Assembly (NCBI GenBank): GCA_949286465.1
Contig: CASECI010000041.1
Span: 1 to 41,004 of the forward strand
Reading direction: 5' to 3'
Source of the DNA: an uncultured Alphaproteobacteria bacterium
GTDB taxonomy: Bacteria; Pseudomonadota; Alphaproteobacteria; CAAHEQ01; UBA3637
Length of the DNA stretch: 41,004 nucleotides
The first letter of the stretch is position 1, and every line of letters begins with the position of its first letter. The notes below the pieces were generated by a model. The model did no database searches and was not told the DNA's origin. It saw only the letters and a program-made list of their open reading frames with translations. A program made the translations under genes and the position numbers. Positions 8,188 through 18,621 of this stretch are shown here, piece after piece.

Positions 8188-8834
8188 CATTAGAAGAAAA
8201 AATCGGTTATTCCTTTAAAAACAAACAACTTTTAAAACAAGCTATTACTTTAGCTCATGGCAGCAAGGCCGCCGCCTATGAACGCTTAGAGTTCCTTGGA
8301 GACCGTGTTCTTGGACTTATCATTGCCGATTTATTATATAAAGTTCATCCTCAAGAATGGGAAGGTGATTTAGCCAAACGTTTTACGGCATTGGTTCGTG
8401 AAGAAACATTAGCTATGCTCGCAAGTGTCCTTTCTCTACATAGCTTCCTGATAACAAAAGAAGATGACCTACGCCACAATCAATCCATCCTTGCAGATGT
8501 TTTAGAGGCTATTATTGGGGCTTTATTTTTAGATGGAGGATTAAAAGTTGCTCAAAATTTTGTTGAACCTCTTTTTGAAGATTTAATTTATCAAAAAATA
8601 CAACCTCCTATTGACGCTAAGACAGCTCTACAAGAATGGGGACACAAACATAAACTTGGACTTCCATCTTATACCGTTGTTGAAAGAACAGGACCTGATC
8701 ATGCTCCTCTTTTTAAAGTAGAGTTAAAAATGAATGGCTATAAAAGTATCATTGGGGTAGGTTCATCAAAGAGAATTGCGGAACAAGCTGCCGCTGAACA
8801 ATTTTTAGCGGAGAATAATCATGACACCCAATGA
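8184..8834 (+). CDS. rnc: ribonuclease III
   Basis: Double-stranded-RNA endonuclease for rRNA and mRNA processing. The signature ERLEFLGD is at residues 33-40, with the second acidic pair in LADVLEAIIGALFLDGG near residue 105. A dsRNA-binding domain occupies about 150-216 (DAKTALQEWGHKHKLGLPSY..., ending with the AEQAAAEQFL helix). Length is 216 residues, normal. It starts inside the lepB stop (ATGA) and overlaps era by 14 bases, the classic lep-rnc-era-recO order. Confidence 0.96.
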   Translation: MTLEEKIGYSFKNKQLLKQAITLAHGSKAAAYERLEFLGDRVLGLIIADLLYKVHPQEWEGDLAKRFTALVREETLAMLASVLSLHSFLITKEDDLRHNQSILADVLEAIIGALFLDGGLKVAQNFVEPLFEDLIYQKIQPPIDAKTALQEWGHKHKLGLPSYTVVERTGPDHAPLFKVELKMNGYKSIIGVGSSKRIAEQAAAEQFLAENNHDTQ

Positions 8835-9723
8835 AACTAAGTGTGGTTTTGTAGCAGTTCTTGGAGCTCCGAATGCTGGTAAGTCTACTTTAGTTAACTT
8901 ATTAGTTGGTTCAAAAATATCTATTGTTTCTCCGAAAGTTCAAACAACTCGTTCCCGTGTCCGCGGTATTGTTATGGAGCAAAATACACAAATTATACTT
9001 GTCGATGTCCCTGGAATATTCAAACCTAAACGTCGCTTAGATCGAGCTATGGTTGCTGCAGCTTGGACAGAGTCTAATGATGCAGATGTCCGACTATTAC
9101 TTATTGATGCCTCTAAGGGAATTGACGAGAATACACGATTAATTATCGATAATTTAGAAAAGACAAATCAAGAAACTGTCCTAGTTTTTAATAAAATTGA
9201 TTTGGTTAAAAAAAAGAAACTTCTTCCTCTCATAGAGCAACTTAAAAATATAAAAATATTTACACAAACATTTTTAATCAGCGCTAAGACAGGAGAAAAT
9301 ATTAAAGACCTTTTATCTTACTTAGCGAATCAAATGCCTATTGGGCCTTATATGTTTCCTGAAGATGATTTATCTGACTTGCCCAATCGTTTATTTGCTG
9401 CAGAAGTTACTCGAGAAAAACTTTATATGCATCTTCAACAAGAATTACCCTATTCCTTAACAGTAGAAACTACCAACTGGACTGAAACAGAGAAAGATGA
9501 AATAAAAATCAATCAAACAATTTATGTCGAACGAGAAGGTCAAAAAGCAATTATTATTGGGAAAAAAGGCTCTATGCTAAAGAAAATTGGCGAAGCTTCT
9601 CGTTACGAACTAACTCATATTTTCAAAAAGAAAGTTCATCTTTTTTTATTTGTAAAAGTACGAGAAAACTGGGTTAATGATCCAGCTAGATATCAAGAAT
9701 GGGGTTTAGATTTCAATGCCTGA
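8821..9723 (+). CDS. era: GTPase Era
   Basis: Ribosome-assembly GTPase binding the 3' end of 16S rRNA. The G motifs are clear: GAPNAGKST (about 15-23), the switch-I TTRSRVRG, DVPGIF, NKID near residue 124 and SAKTG near residue 156. The C-terminal KH domain carries IIGKKGSMLKKIGEASR. The C-terminus is also the expected one (LFLFVKVRENWVNDP). Length is 300 residues. Translation is coupled on both sides: 14 bases overlap with rnc and 8 with recO. Confidence 0.97.
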   Translation: MTPNETKCGFVAVLGAPNAGKSTLVNLLVGSKISIVSPKVQTTRSRVRGIVMEQNTQIILVDVPGIFKPKRRLDRAMVAAAWTESNDADVRLLLIDASKGIDENTRLIIDNLEKTNQETVLVFNKIDLVKKKKLLPLIEQLKNIKIFTQTFLISAKTGENIKDLLSYLANQMPIGPYMFPEDDLSDLPNRLFAAEVTREKLYMHLQQELPYSLTVETTNWTETEKDEIKINQTIYVEREGQKAIIIGKKGSMLKKIGEASRYELTHIFKKKVHLFLFVKVRENWVNDPARYQEWGLDFNA

Positions 9724-10393
9724 ATTTCATGATACAGGCTTCATTCTAGGATGCCGTCGTCATGGAGAAAGCGCAATCATTATGAGCGTTTTCACACAAA
9801 ATCATGGGCGTCATTTAGGTTTGATTCATACAAAAAACTTACCTCAACCAGGAACAATTGTTTCTATCAGGTGGCATGCTCGCTTATCTGAGCATTTAGG
9901 AAATTACTCTTATGAAATTATCAACCCTTTTAGTATTTCATTCTTAGAAGATACGAAAAGACTTGCTGCGATATCAACAATCTGCCAACTTCTTGATGAA
10001 ACTTTACCTGAACGTGAAGCACTCCCTGATTTTTTTAATCAACTTCAAATATTTTTAACTCAATTAAATACAGATGATTGGTTAAAGGATTATATTTTTT
10101 TCGAAAAGAATCTTTTATCCTGCCTAGGTTTTGGAATGGATTTGAGTAAATGTGCTGGAGGAGGAGATGCAAACGACCTAGCCTATGTATCCCCTAAAAC
10201 AGCTCGGGCTGTTAGTCGAGAAAAAGGGGATCCCTATCGAGAAAAATTACTATCCCTTCCTTCTTTCTTATATAAAGATGCACCAGCAACTCCACAAGAC
10301 ATAAAAGCTGGTCTTTTGCTAACTGGTTATTTTTTGGCAAAGCATGTTCACCAACTCCCTAAAATACGCCAAGTTTTATTTAAAAATTTATAA
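9716..10393 (+). CDS. recO: DNA repair protein RecO
   Basis: RecO loads RecA with RecF/RecR at gaps and anneals SSB-coated strands. The N-terminal OB fold (about 1-80) has the typical GFILGCRRHGESAIIMSVFT and HGRHLGL. The helical C-terminal part contains LLSCLGFGMDLSKCAGGG and LAYVSPKTARAVSREKG, closely resembling alphaproteobacterial RecO. Only one cysteine remains near the loop that in other RecO proteins can hold a zinc knuckle. It is the last gene of the operon. Its stop is two bases from the stop of rodA on the other strand, with no visible terminator between. Confidence 0.92.
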   Translation: MPEFHDTGFILGCRRHGESAIIMSVFTQNHGRHLGLIHTKNLPQPGTIVSIRWHARLSEHLGNYSYEIINPFSISFLEDTKRLAAISTICQLLDETLPEREALPDFFNQLQIFLTQLNTDDWLKDYIFFEKNLLSCLGFGMDLSKCAGGGDANDLAYVSPKTARAVSREKGDPYREKLLSLPSFLYKDAPATPQDIKAGLLLTGYFLAKHVHQLPKIRQVLFKNL

Positions 10394-10395
10394 GA

Positions 10396-11556
10396 TTATT
10401 CATCACTTGAACCAAGACGACCTATAACCATTTCCTGGTTAACATAAACACACTCTATAAATCCAAAGCCAGCCATTAAAACCATCATAGCAGATCCGCC
10501 GTAAGAAACGAGGGGCAAAGGAACACCCACAACAGGCAAAAGCCCCATAACCATAGCTGTATTAATGAAGACATAAAGAGAAAAATTAACAATTAACCCT
10601 AGAGCTAAAATTTTTCCAAAGAAATTACTACTTTTTAGAGCCATACGAAAACCGAGAATAATAATTGCCATGTATAGAATGAGCAACAAAGAAGAACCTA
10701 TCAACCCAAACTCCTCAGATAGGACTGTAAAAATAAAGTCCGTATGTTTTTCTGGTATAAAATTTAAATGGCTCTGCGTTCCTTCTAAAAAGCCTTTTCC
10801 AAAAAGTCCTCCGGAACCCAATGTTATTTTAGACTGCATAATATGATAGCCTGCACCTAAAGGATCTCTTTCAGGATCTAAAAAAGTTAAAACTCTTTGC
10901 TTCTGATAGTCGTGTAGAAAATGCCACCCGATTGGTATAGAGGCTAAACCAAGAACACCGACAAGAACAAACTTCCATATCTGAACTCCGACTAAAAAGA
11001 AAATAGCAACTGTTACAAAAACTAACATCGAAGCAGTACCTAAATCTGGTTGAACTAAAATAAGTCCTACGGGTAAAGCCATCATAATAATTGGAATAAT
11101 TAAGTGTGTTGTTCTTTCGACATCTTCTTCTCCGCTCCCATGGAAATAACGAGCTAAGGCCAGAACAAGATTTATTTTCATCAGCTCAGAAGGTTGTAAT
11201 TGCATAAAACCTAAATCAAGCCAACGTTGGGCTCCCATACCAACAACACCTCGAATATCTACTGCAACCAACAAAATAAGACTTATTGCATAAAAAACAT
11301 AGGCGTACTTCATCCAAAATCTTAAATCTATTAACAAAATCGTGAAGAAAACGCAACAGCCCATAATAAAACGAAAAAACTGTTTTGCTGCCCAAGGCTC
11401 CATAGAACCACCGGCGACAGAATATAAAAGTAAAATACCTATCCCAACCACACAACAAATTAAAAAGAAGAAAGACCAACTCATTGTCAGTAACTTATCT
11501 TTTATAGACAATTCAAAATCTTTAAAATAACAATTTCGATCTAAAAAAAGACTCAT
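10396..11556 (-). CDS. rodA: rod-shape SEDS glycosyltransferase RodA
   Basis: SEDS-family peptidoglycan polymerase working with PBP2 in the elongasome. The 386-residue protein has about ten membrane segments. Conserved SEDS stretches include GAQRWLDLGFMQLQPSELMKI, QPDLGTASMLVF, the periplasmic loop with QSKITLGSGGLFGKGFLEG and FIPEKHTDFIFTVLSEEFG, and the final LPLVSYGGSAM. The catalytic Asp is in QPDLG. It overlaps mrdA by four bases (ATGA). It is last in the mre-mrd operon and meets recO tail to tail. Confidence 0.95.
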   Translation of the reverse strand: MSLFLDRNCYFKDFELSIKDKLLTMSWSFFFLICCVVGIGILLLYSVAGGSMEPWAAKQFFRFIMGCCVFFTILLIDLRFWMKYAYVFYAISLILLVAVDIRGVVGMGAQRWLDLGFMQLQPSELMKINLVLALARYFHGSGEEDVERTTHLIIPIIMMALPVGLILVQPDLGTASMLVFVTVAIFFLVGVQIWKFVLVGVLGLASIPIGWHFLHDYQKQRVLTFLDPERDPLGAGYHIMQSKITLGSGGLFGKGFLEGTQSHLNFIPEKHTDFIFTVLSEEFGLIGSSLLLILYMAIIILGFRMALKSSNFFGKILALGLIVNFSLYVFINTAMVMGLLPVVGVPLPLVSYGGSAMMVLMAGFGFIECVYVNQEMVIGRLGSSDE

Positions 11557-13397
11557 TTTTTAGTCTCCATTTCTGAGGCTGTTTCTTTATCTATGATATC
11601 CAATTCTAAGGCTCTCTTCATAATCTCACTAGCGATAGGAGCGGCTTTAGAACCACCACCTCCACCATGTTCAACAGCAACTGCTATAGCATATCTAGGC
11701 TTATTCGTGGGTGCATACCCCACAAAAAAAGCATGATCTCTATCTTTCCATTTTAATTCGTGCTGTTGTTTAAGACCCTCTTCACGCTCTTTTAAAGTAA
11801 TTCTCCTAATCTGTGTACTGGCCGTCTTTCCTCCCATTTTCTGACCATCTACATCAATGCGCGTATGGTAAGCTGTTCCGCCTCGCTCATTAACAACCGC
11901 TCTTAGACCTTTTAAAACTAATGCTAAATGTTTGGGGGATATATCTAATTCTTCTGCAGTCTGATCTATATCAGATTGAAGTAATTTAGGTACAATCTTT
12001 TTCCCTTTACTCCCAACTCGAGCCATCATAACGGCCATTTGAAGAGGCGTGGCAAGTAAAAAACCTTGTCCAATCCCAAGATTCATCGTATCTCCCCTTC
12101 TCCACGCATCTCCATACTTTGCTTCTTTCCAAGCTCTTGAAGGCAATAAACCTGCTTTTTCCCCAACTAAATCTATTCCTGTTAACTCTCCAAACCCTAA
12201 GCGAGATGCCATATCAATAATTTTATCAACACCTGTATCATAAGCAACTTGATAAAAGAAAATATCACACGAATGTTGTAACGCTTCTACAAGATTTAAA
12301 GCACCATGTCCTGATCTTTTCCAGCAATGAAAAGGATGATCCCCAACAAACATTCGACCATCACAATCTATCTTCGTTCTTTCGTTAATAATCCCATTCT
12401 CTAATGCTGCAAGAGCAACAACTATCTTAAATACAGAACCTGGAGAGTACTGCCCCGCGATTGCTTTATTCATTAAAGGTCGTCTTTCATTTTCTGATAA
12501 CTTTTTCCATGTCTTTGAATCTAATGGAGCATTAAAAATATTTGGGTCATATGAAGGAGTAGAAACAAGCATTTTTACACCTCCTGTCTCTATATCTATT
12601 AAAACAGCAGAACCGGCTTCTTCCTTTAAGGCATTATATCCAGCTTCCTGTAATCTGGAATCAAGATAAAGCTTTAAATTTTCTCCTGGAATTGCATCTG
12701 TCTTTTCTAATTCTCTAACTTCACGACCAATCGCATTAATTTCTATTTTTCGTGTACCTGCCTTACCATAAAGCCTATGCTCATAGAATTCTTCTATCCC
12801 CGTTCTCCCTATACGCACATCAGGCATCTTTTGTATTTGCTCCACATCTTTTAAATCATCTTCTGTCATAAATGAAACATACCCAATAGCATGTGCGCTT
12901 TTCTCGCCTGTCGGATAAACACGCATTAAACTATCCTCAATTGAAATGCCTGGTAAATCTGGAATGTTAAGCTGAATAGACGCCATTTCATCAAAAGATA
13001 AGTCGTCCTTGACTCGAACGGACATAAAATTTCTTTTTTGCTTTATTTCTTTTAAAATTCTTTCATATTCTTCTTCATCAAGAGGAACAAGCTTTCCTAA
13101 GTTTAATAATGTAGACCGTAAATTACCATTCGTATCTTCCGCAACAATCACACTTCTAAATGTTTTACGATTATATGCTAACGGAATATCATTCCTATCT
13201 AAAATAAGACCTCGCGGTGGAGCTATCAATTTTAACCCTATTCGATTCTTATCCGCCAACATTTTATATTTATCAGCCTCAATAACTTGCAAATAAAACA
13301 TTCTCCCAAATAAAACAGATGCCAAAGCAATTTGTGCTCCTGCCATTAAAAATGTTCGCCGACTTACTTTCTTTACTCCGTCTGCTTGCCAAGTCAT
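11553..13397 (-). CDS. mrdA: penicillin-binding protein 2, elongasome transpeptidase
   Basis: Class B PBP that cross-links lateral-wall peptidoglycan with RodA. An N-terminal membrane anchor (about 13-35) is followed by a pedestal domain (RGLILDRND near 62) and the transpeptidase domain. The active-site motifs are S321-V-F-K324 (SxxK) and S376-C-D378, the usual PBP2 variant of SxN. The third motif is K524-T-A526 where KTG is expected. The codons read AAG ACG GCC, so the change is real in this sequence. The rest of the beta-3 region (RDHAFFVGYAPTNKPRYAIAV and the Gly-rich HGGGGGS) is conserved. Length is 614 residues. It overlaps mreD and rodA by four bases each. Confidence 0.95.
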   Translation of the reverse strand: MTWQADGVKKVSRRTFLMAGAQIALASVLFGRMFYLQVIEADKYKMLADKNRIGLKLIAPPRGLILDRNDIPLAYNRKTFRSVIVAEDTNGNLRSTLLNLGKLVPLDEEEYERILKEIKQKRNFMSVRVKDDLSFDEMASIQLNIPDLPGISIEDSLMRVYPTGEKSAHAIGYVSFMTEDDLKDVEQIQKMPDVRIGRTGIEEFYEHRLYGKAGTRKIEINAIGREVRELEKTDAIPGENLKLYLDSRLQEAGYNALKEEAGSAVLIDIETGGVKMLVSTPSYDPNIFNAPLDSKTWKKLSENERRPLMNKAIAGQYSPGSVFKIVVALAALENGIINERTKIDCDGRMFVGDHPFHCWKRSGHGALNLVEALQHSCDIFFYQVAYDTGVDKIIDMASRLGFGELTGIDLVGEKAGLLPSRAWKEAKYGDAWRRGDTMNLGIGQGFLLATPLQMAVMMARVGSKGKKIVPKLLQSDIDQTAEELDISPKHLALVLKGLRAVVNERGGTAYHTRIDVDGQKMGGKTASTQIRRITLKEREEGLKQQHELKWKDRDHAFFVGYAPTNKPRYAIAVAVEHGGGGGSKAAPIASEIMKRALELDIIDKETASEMETKK

Positions 13398-13915
13398 ATC
13401 GTCTCATCCAAATACATGTTGTATAACTTTGAACATAACCCTGCTATAATCGGATAGAATCCAATAAGCAATAACCACTGACCTATCATAATATCAAATG
13501 GCATCACATGCCACCTTAATAATGAGTTCAAACTCCATTGAATAATAAATAACGGTAGCATAAGCAATGCAAATGTTCCCCATAAAAATATAAATGAATG
13601 ACCTATTAAAAAACGTCTTTGCGAATAAACACTTAGATAAAGCAACATACAAATAAGAGTTTCAACACCTAATGGATTGGCATACATTAAATCCGATAAA
13701 ACCCCTAAACAAAAAACAGATAGTGGAGGTAATAAATCAGGACGTAGGAACAACCAACAAAATAAAGAAATATAAAAAAAAGGAACAAATAACTCTATAA
13801 AAAAAGGAATCCTAAAAGGGAAGAGCCCTAAAAAGAGAAAGCCTAAACAACTTAAAAAAGGAAGACTTCTGATAAAGCCCTCTGAAAAGTATGATATGAT
13901 TCTTTCTCTACTCAT
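13394..13915 (-). CDS. mreD: rod-shape determining protein MreD
   Basis: Integral membrane partner of MreC in the elongasome. The 173-residue protein has five to six hydrophobic segments and the family pattern around SVFCLGVLSDLMYANPLGVETLICMLLYL. Sequence conservation in this family is low, so the call rests on the pattern plus position between mreC and mrdA, overlapping each by four bases. Confidence 0.88.
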   Translation of the reverse strand: MSRERIISYFSEGFIRSLPFLSCLGFLFLGLFPFRIPFFIELFVPFFYISLFCWLFLRPDLLPPLSVFCLGVLSDLMYANPLGVETLICMLLYLSVYSQRRFLIGHSFIFLWGTFALLMLPLFIIQWSLNSLLRWHVMPFDIMIGQWLLLIGFYPIIAGLCSKLYNMYLDETI

Positions 13916-14772
13916 TCTTGTTCCTCAAGAATTGTCTTACTTGGTAATAATCCCCCAACTCCATAATCTATTAATCGAACAAAGTCGACATTTTCTCGAG
14001 AAACAAAAGGAGTAACTTCTATTTCATCTTTACTCACCTTAGATACTGTTCCTACCGCAAGTCCCATAGGGAAAACACCTGCATGTCCTGATGTCGTTAT
14101 ATAATCACCTTCTCGAATAACAGCTCCTTCCGGAAGGGAAGTTAATCGAAGAGTTGAAGAATTATTACCTTCTACTATACCTAAATATCTTTTTTCCCCG
14201 ACTGTCACAGGAACTCTCGAAGCATAGTCCGTTAGCAACAATAATCGAGAAGATTTCTGTCCAACCGAAACTATTCTACCTAATAATCCAGCATTATATA
14301 AAGCTACAAATCCTTTCCTTACACCAGCTTCTTTACCTGCCTGAACAAGAACTGAGCGTGTGAAAAGCCCCCCATTGTCTGCAACAATATAAGCAGTTAT
14401 GACTTTTCCAGAAGGAGGCATAACAAAACCTAATTCCTTTTTTAATAAATCATTTTCTTGCTTTAATTGCTGAGCTCTATTAGCCCAATAAAGAAGTCTT
14501 CCATTCTCTTCTTTTAGCTGCAAGTTTTTATCATGCATATCCCAAAATTCACCGATATATTCACTGATATACCCTAAACCTTGAAAAGGCTTATACAAAA
14601 TAGAGGCAATCTCACTTGAAAAATCACCAATAACTGCTCTTGTTTTTTCAATAAAAGGATGCTTAGATACACCCAGTAATATAAGTGCACATGCTAATAA
14701 TATATATAAGTAAACACCAAATCTTCTGTAAAAAATCTTAACCGCACGGATGCGACCCATCCTATCTTTCAT
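13912..14772 (-). CDS. mreC: rod-shape determining protein MreC
   Basis: Periplasmic scaffold that activates PBP2-RodA. One N-terminal membrane span (about 17-36) is followed by a coiled coil (about 75-110, LKEENGRLLYWANRAQQLKQ) and two beta-barrel subdomains. The subdomains contain the typical VNAD-like VIVADNGG, VVS/VGQKSSRLLLLTDYASRVPV and GDYITTSGHAGVFPMGLAVG segments. Length is 286 residues. The ATG is preceded by GGAGGGCGGTCC, only 16 bases downstream of the mreB stop. A short basic head (MKDRMGRIRAVKIFYRR) precedes the span. Confidence 0.93.
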   Translation of the reverse strand: MKDRMGRIRAVKIFYRRFGVYLYILLACALILLGVSKHPFIEKTRAVIGDFSSEIASILYKPFQGLGYISEYIGEFWDMHDKNLQLKEENGRLLYWANRAQQLKQENDLLKKELGFVMPPSGKVITAYIVADNGGLFTRSVLVQAGKEAGVRKGFVALYNAGLLGRIVSVGQKSSRLLLLTDYASRVPVTVGEKRYLGIVEGNNSSTLRLTSLPEGAVIREGDYITTSGHAGVFPMGLAVGTVSKVSKDEIEVTPFVSRENVDFVRLIDYGVGGLLPSKTILEEQE

Positions 14773-14788
14773 GGACCGCCCTCCTATA

Positions 14789-15897
<1,109 letters not shown>

Positions 15898-15992
15898 AAA
15901 CACAATTTTTTTTTCATTTTTTTTCATCAAAAACTTTCTTTTTAAAAAAGACAATGCTACACTAAGCTTATTCTTAGAAGAGGAGAAAATAA

Positions 15993-16961
15993 ATGACGAA
16001 AAAAACAACAAAGAAAAAAACTACTCTTGTGACTTCTAGTTCAAAACAAGAACCCGAATTACAAAGCCAAGAACCTTTATCGCAAAATAATTCTTCCTCC
16101 TTATTGATTCCTTGCTTTATCAGAAAAGTATTCTGGATAATTGCTTTCTTTTTAGCCATTGTCGTTCTTTACATTTATATTATTATGATTCCTCGTGTTT
16201 CCTCTGTGAAACCTATTTATATTACACCGACACCAAATGTTGTTGCTCCTATTCCTTCTTTACTAGAAAATGGAAATAAGATACTAAAAACTATACCTAC
16301 AAACTCTAACCCCATTCAAAATATAGAACCTGAACCTATTCTTAAAATGAATGTTACTGAAGATGCTCCTGTAGATGAAGTCCAACCACAGCCCGAAAAT
16401 CTAGATGAAATATTAGCTTTACAAAAAGAAATTTCTCATCTTAATCAGATTCAAAAAACACAACTCATTGATACCTTAAATTTGTATCATCTTATAATAA
16501 ATGGGTATCCTTTCAGAACTGTTCTAAATAAAATCTTATCAGAAAATCCCCAAAATATTTTTGCTTTACGCGTTCAAGAAAAATTATCTGACTTTGAGCT
16601 AACAGGTATTCCAACATTATTACAATTACAAAAACTCTATGCTCAAGAGGCAAAAATGACGGCTTTTTCTTTTTATGTCAAAAAAGAACCAATGACATGG
16701 CAAGAAAATATAAAAGCTTTTTTAAAATCATTAGTTCAGATACGTCCTATACACATTACCTCTCAAGAGCTAATAGGCCCTAAAATCCTCTATAAAGCAC
16801 ATGATGAATTAAGTGAAGGCCGCATTCAGAACGTATTAGATATTCTTCAAAAACTTCCCCCAGAACAGTATGTCCTTATGGCCGATTTTATTCGAAATGC
16901 ATCTGCTCGCTTGACAGCTCAACAAATCATAACATCTCTTATTCGCGAGGAAAGGAATTAA
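15993..16961 (+). CDS. Mic60/mitofilin-like inner-membrane protein
   Basis: A 322-residue protein with a Lys/Thr-rich cytoplasmic head, one membrane span (about 45-66), a proline-rich linker (about 70-140) and a helical C-terminal half. The end, from about 268 (AHDELSEGRIQNVLDILQKLPPEQ and the ASARLTAQQII helix), follows the pattern I know from the C-terminal mitofilin signature of alphaproteobacterial Mic60: a small-residue helix, a short LP turn and an ARL helix. The location immediately before hemY also matches the alphaproteobacterial hem cluster where Mic60 (COG4223) resides. The coiled-coil middle is shorter than in typical Mic60. Family assignment is an inference from pattern plus context; hemC and hemD are not present here. 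Confidence 0.6.
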   Translation: MTKKTTKKKTTLVTSSSKQEPELQSQEPLSQNNSSSLLIPCFIRKVFWIIAFFLAIVVLYIYIIMIPRVSSVKPIYITPTPNVVAPIPSLLENGNKILKTIPTNSNPIQNIEPEPILKMNVTEDAPVDEVQPQPENLDEILALQKEISHLNQIQKTQLIDTLNLYHLIINGYPFRTVLNKILSENPQNIFALRVQEKLSDFELTGIPTLLQLQKLYAQEAKMTAFSFYVKKEPMTWQENIKAFLKSLVQIRPIHITSQELIGPKILYKAHDELSEGRIQNVLDILQKLPPEQYVLMADFIRNASARLTAQQIITSLIREERN

Positions 16962-16964
16962 AAC

Positions 16965-18158
16965 ATGAAAAAATTTTTAATATTCTTAATATGCATCTTA
17001 ATCCTTAGTTTATTCTCTCTCTGGCTGATGGAAAACCCGGGAACAGTTGTTATATCTTGGATAGACTATGAAATAACAACATCTATGGCTGCTTTAATTG
17101 CTTTTATTGTTTTTATCTCAGTTATTATTTACATTTTACGGCTCCCCGTTTTATTTATTCACTTTATTAAACGTTCTTTAGTCCACCAAAAACAAAAGAA
17201 TAAAGAAATATTACTTCAACAGATTTTAAATGCTATTGCGTCTCAAGACGAGCAAGCCGGAATAAAATTATCAACACGTATTGATAAAATTTATTCAACA
17301 AATAGCTCTTTAAATCTTCTTTTAAAAGCACTACTGAAACCTTCTCCAGATATCTATCAAAAACTTTCTGAATTACCTGAAACAGAATTGGCTGGATTTA
17401 AAGGACTTATCCAAATCGAACAAAAAAATGGAAATTTAGAGGCTGCATTAACTTTGTGCGAAAAAGCTATTCTAAAATATAAAAATATTCCTTGGCTTGT
17501 TCAAGAAACCTTATATCTACAAGTTTTAAATGAAAAATGGGAGAGTGCTCTTAATACATTAGAACAAATAAAAAAGCTTAAAATAGAATCTGAACAACAT
17601 TATAAAAACCAAAAAGCAACTCTATTATTAAAATTAAATAAACCCTTCGAAGCTTATAAAACTGCACCTTGGCTACCTCAGGCTGCTTTAGAAGCTGCAA
17701 AAGCTAATCCTAAAAAAGCTGAAAGTATTCTAACAAGAGCTTGGGAAGAAACTCCTTCTTGGGAATTGTATAAAGCTTATACAAATTTATTTCAAAAAGA
17801 AACTCCTCTTGTTCGATACAAAAAAATTGAAAAACTTGTTTCAAAACATCCTGGAAACAAAATAAGCTACTTGGCCCTTGCTGATAGTGCTTTACAAGCT
17901 AAATTATGGGGACAGGCCAAAAAAGAATTAGATGATTATTTAGCTGCTTATACGTTAACCGTCCCTGCTGCAACTATGATGGCATTCTATGAACAAGAAG
18001 CTCGTCATGATACTAAAGAAGCTCAAAAATGGATCGAGCAAATGAAAACAGCAGAACCTTTATACGCATTCACCTGTTCAAAATGCGGTTATAAATCAGA
18101 CACATGGTCTCCTATTTGTCCTAAATGTAGTACGTTTGCTTCTACGGAGACTTTATAA
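16965..18158 (+). CDS. hemY: HemY-like TPR membrane protein with C-terminal zinc ribbon
   Basis: HemY is an inner-membrane TPR protein linked genetically to heme synthesis, with no settled biochemical activity. The 397-residue product has two N-terminal membrane helices (about 2-20 and 38-60) around a short loop containing NPGTVVISWIDYEITT, the HemY_N signature. A TPR-like helical array follows (about 75-365). The end is a rubredoxin-like knuckle, CSKCGY...CPKC, near residues 372-389, seen in alphaproteobacterial HemY and in LapB. It starts three bases after the Mic60-like gene and shares one base with trmL (TAATG). It is not protoporphyrinogen oxidase, which also carries the name HemY. Confidence 0.82.
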   Translation: MKKFLIFLICILILSLFSLWLMENPGTVVISWIDYEITTSMAALIAFIVFISVIIYILRLPVLFIHFIKRSLVHQKQKNKEILLQQILNAIASQDEQAGIKLSTRIDKIYSTNSSLNLLLKALLKPSPDIYQKLSELPETELAGFKGLIQIEQKNGNLEAALTLCEKAILKYKNIPWLVQETLYLQVLNEKWESALNTLEQIKKLKIESEQHYKNQKATLLLKLNKPFEAYKTAPWLPQAALEAAKANPKKAESILTRAWEETPSWELYKAYTNLFQKETPLVRYKKIEKLVSKHPGNKISYLALADSALQAKLWGQAKKELDDYLAAYTLTVPAATMMAFYEQEARHDTKEAQKWIEQMKTAEPLYAFTCSKCGYKSDTWSPICPKCSTFASTETL

Positions 18159-18616
18159 TGCGTATAGCTCTATTTCAGCCAGATATTCCTCAAAACACAG
18201 GGACAATCATTCGTATGGCCGTTTGTCTAGGACTTCCTGTGGATATCATTGAACCGTGTGGTTTTATTTTTGATGACAAAGGCCTCAAACGCGCAGGTAT
18301 GGATTATCTTGAAAAAGCAAAAATCAACCGCTATCTTTCTTGGGATAATTATTTTAAAGAGCATGTAGATGGAAGATTAATTTTATGTACAACAAAAGGA
18401 AGTGTATCTTATACAGATTTTCACTACTTGCCAAATGATATTATCTTAATGGGAAGAGAGAGTTGTGGTGCACCAGAAGAAGTTCATCAAGCTGTTGATG
18501 GACGTGTCCGTATTCCTATGCGACCTGAAGAACGCTCCTTAAACATAGCTTTATCTTGTGCCATGGTCACAGGAGAAGCCATGAGGCAAACAGGATTATT
18601 TAAGTCTCTTATATAA
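18158..18616 (+). CDS. trmL: tRNA (cytidine(34)-2'-O)-methyltransferase
   Basis: A minimal SPOUT methyltransferase that modifies the wobble base of leucine tRNAs. The 152 residues show the family N-terminus (ALFQPDIPQNTGTIIRMA), IEPCGF, RAGMDYLEKA, the SAM-knot LMGRESCGAPEEV and IPMRPEERSLNIALSCAM. Length is normal for TrmL. It overlaps hemY by one base, so translation is coupled. It converges on the CorA-like gene with five bases between stops. Confidence 0.93.
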   Translation: MRIALFQPDIPQNTGTIIRMAVCLGLPVDIIEPCGFIFDDKGLKRAGMDYLEKAKINRYLSWDNYFKEHVDGRLILCTTKGSVSYTDFHYLPNDIILMGRESCGAPEEVHQAVDGRVRIPMRPEERSLNIALSCAMVTGEAMRQTGLFKSLI

Positions 18617-18621
18617 TAATT

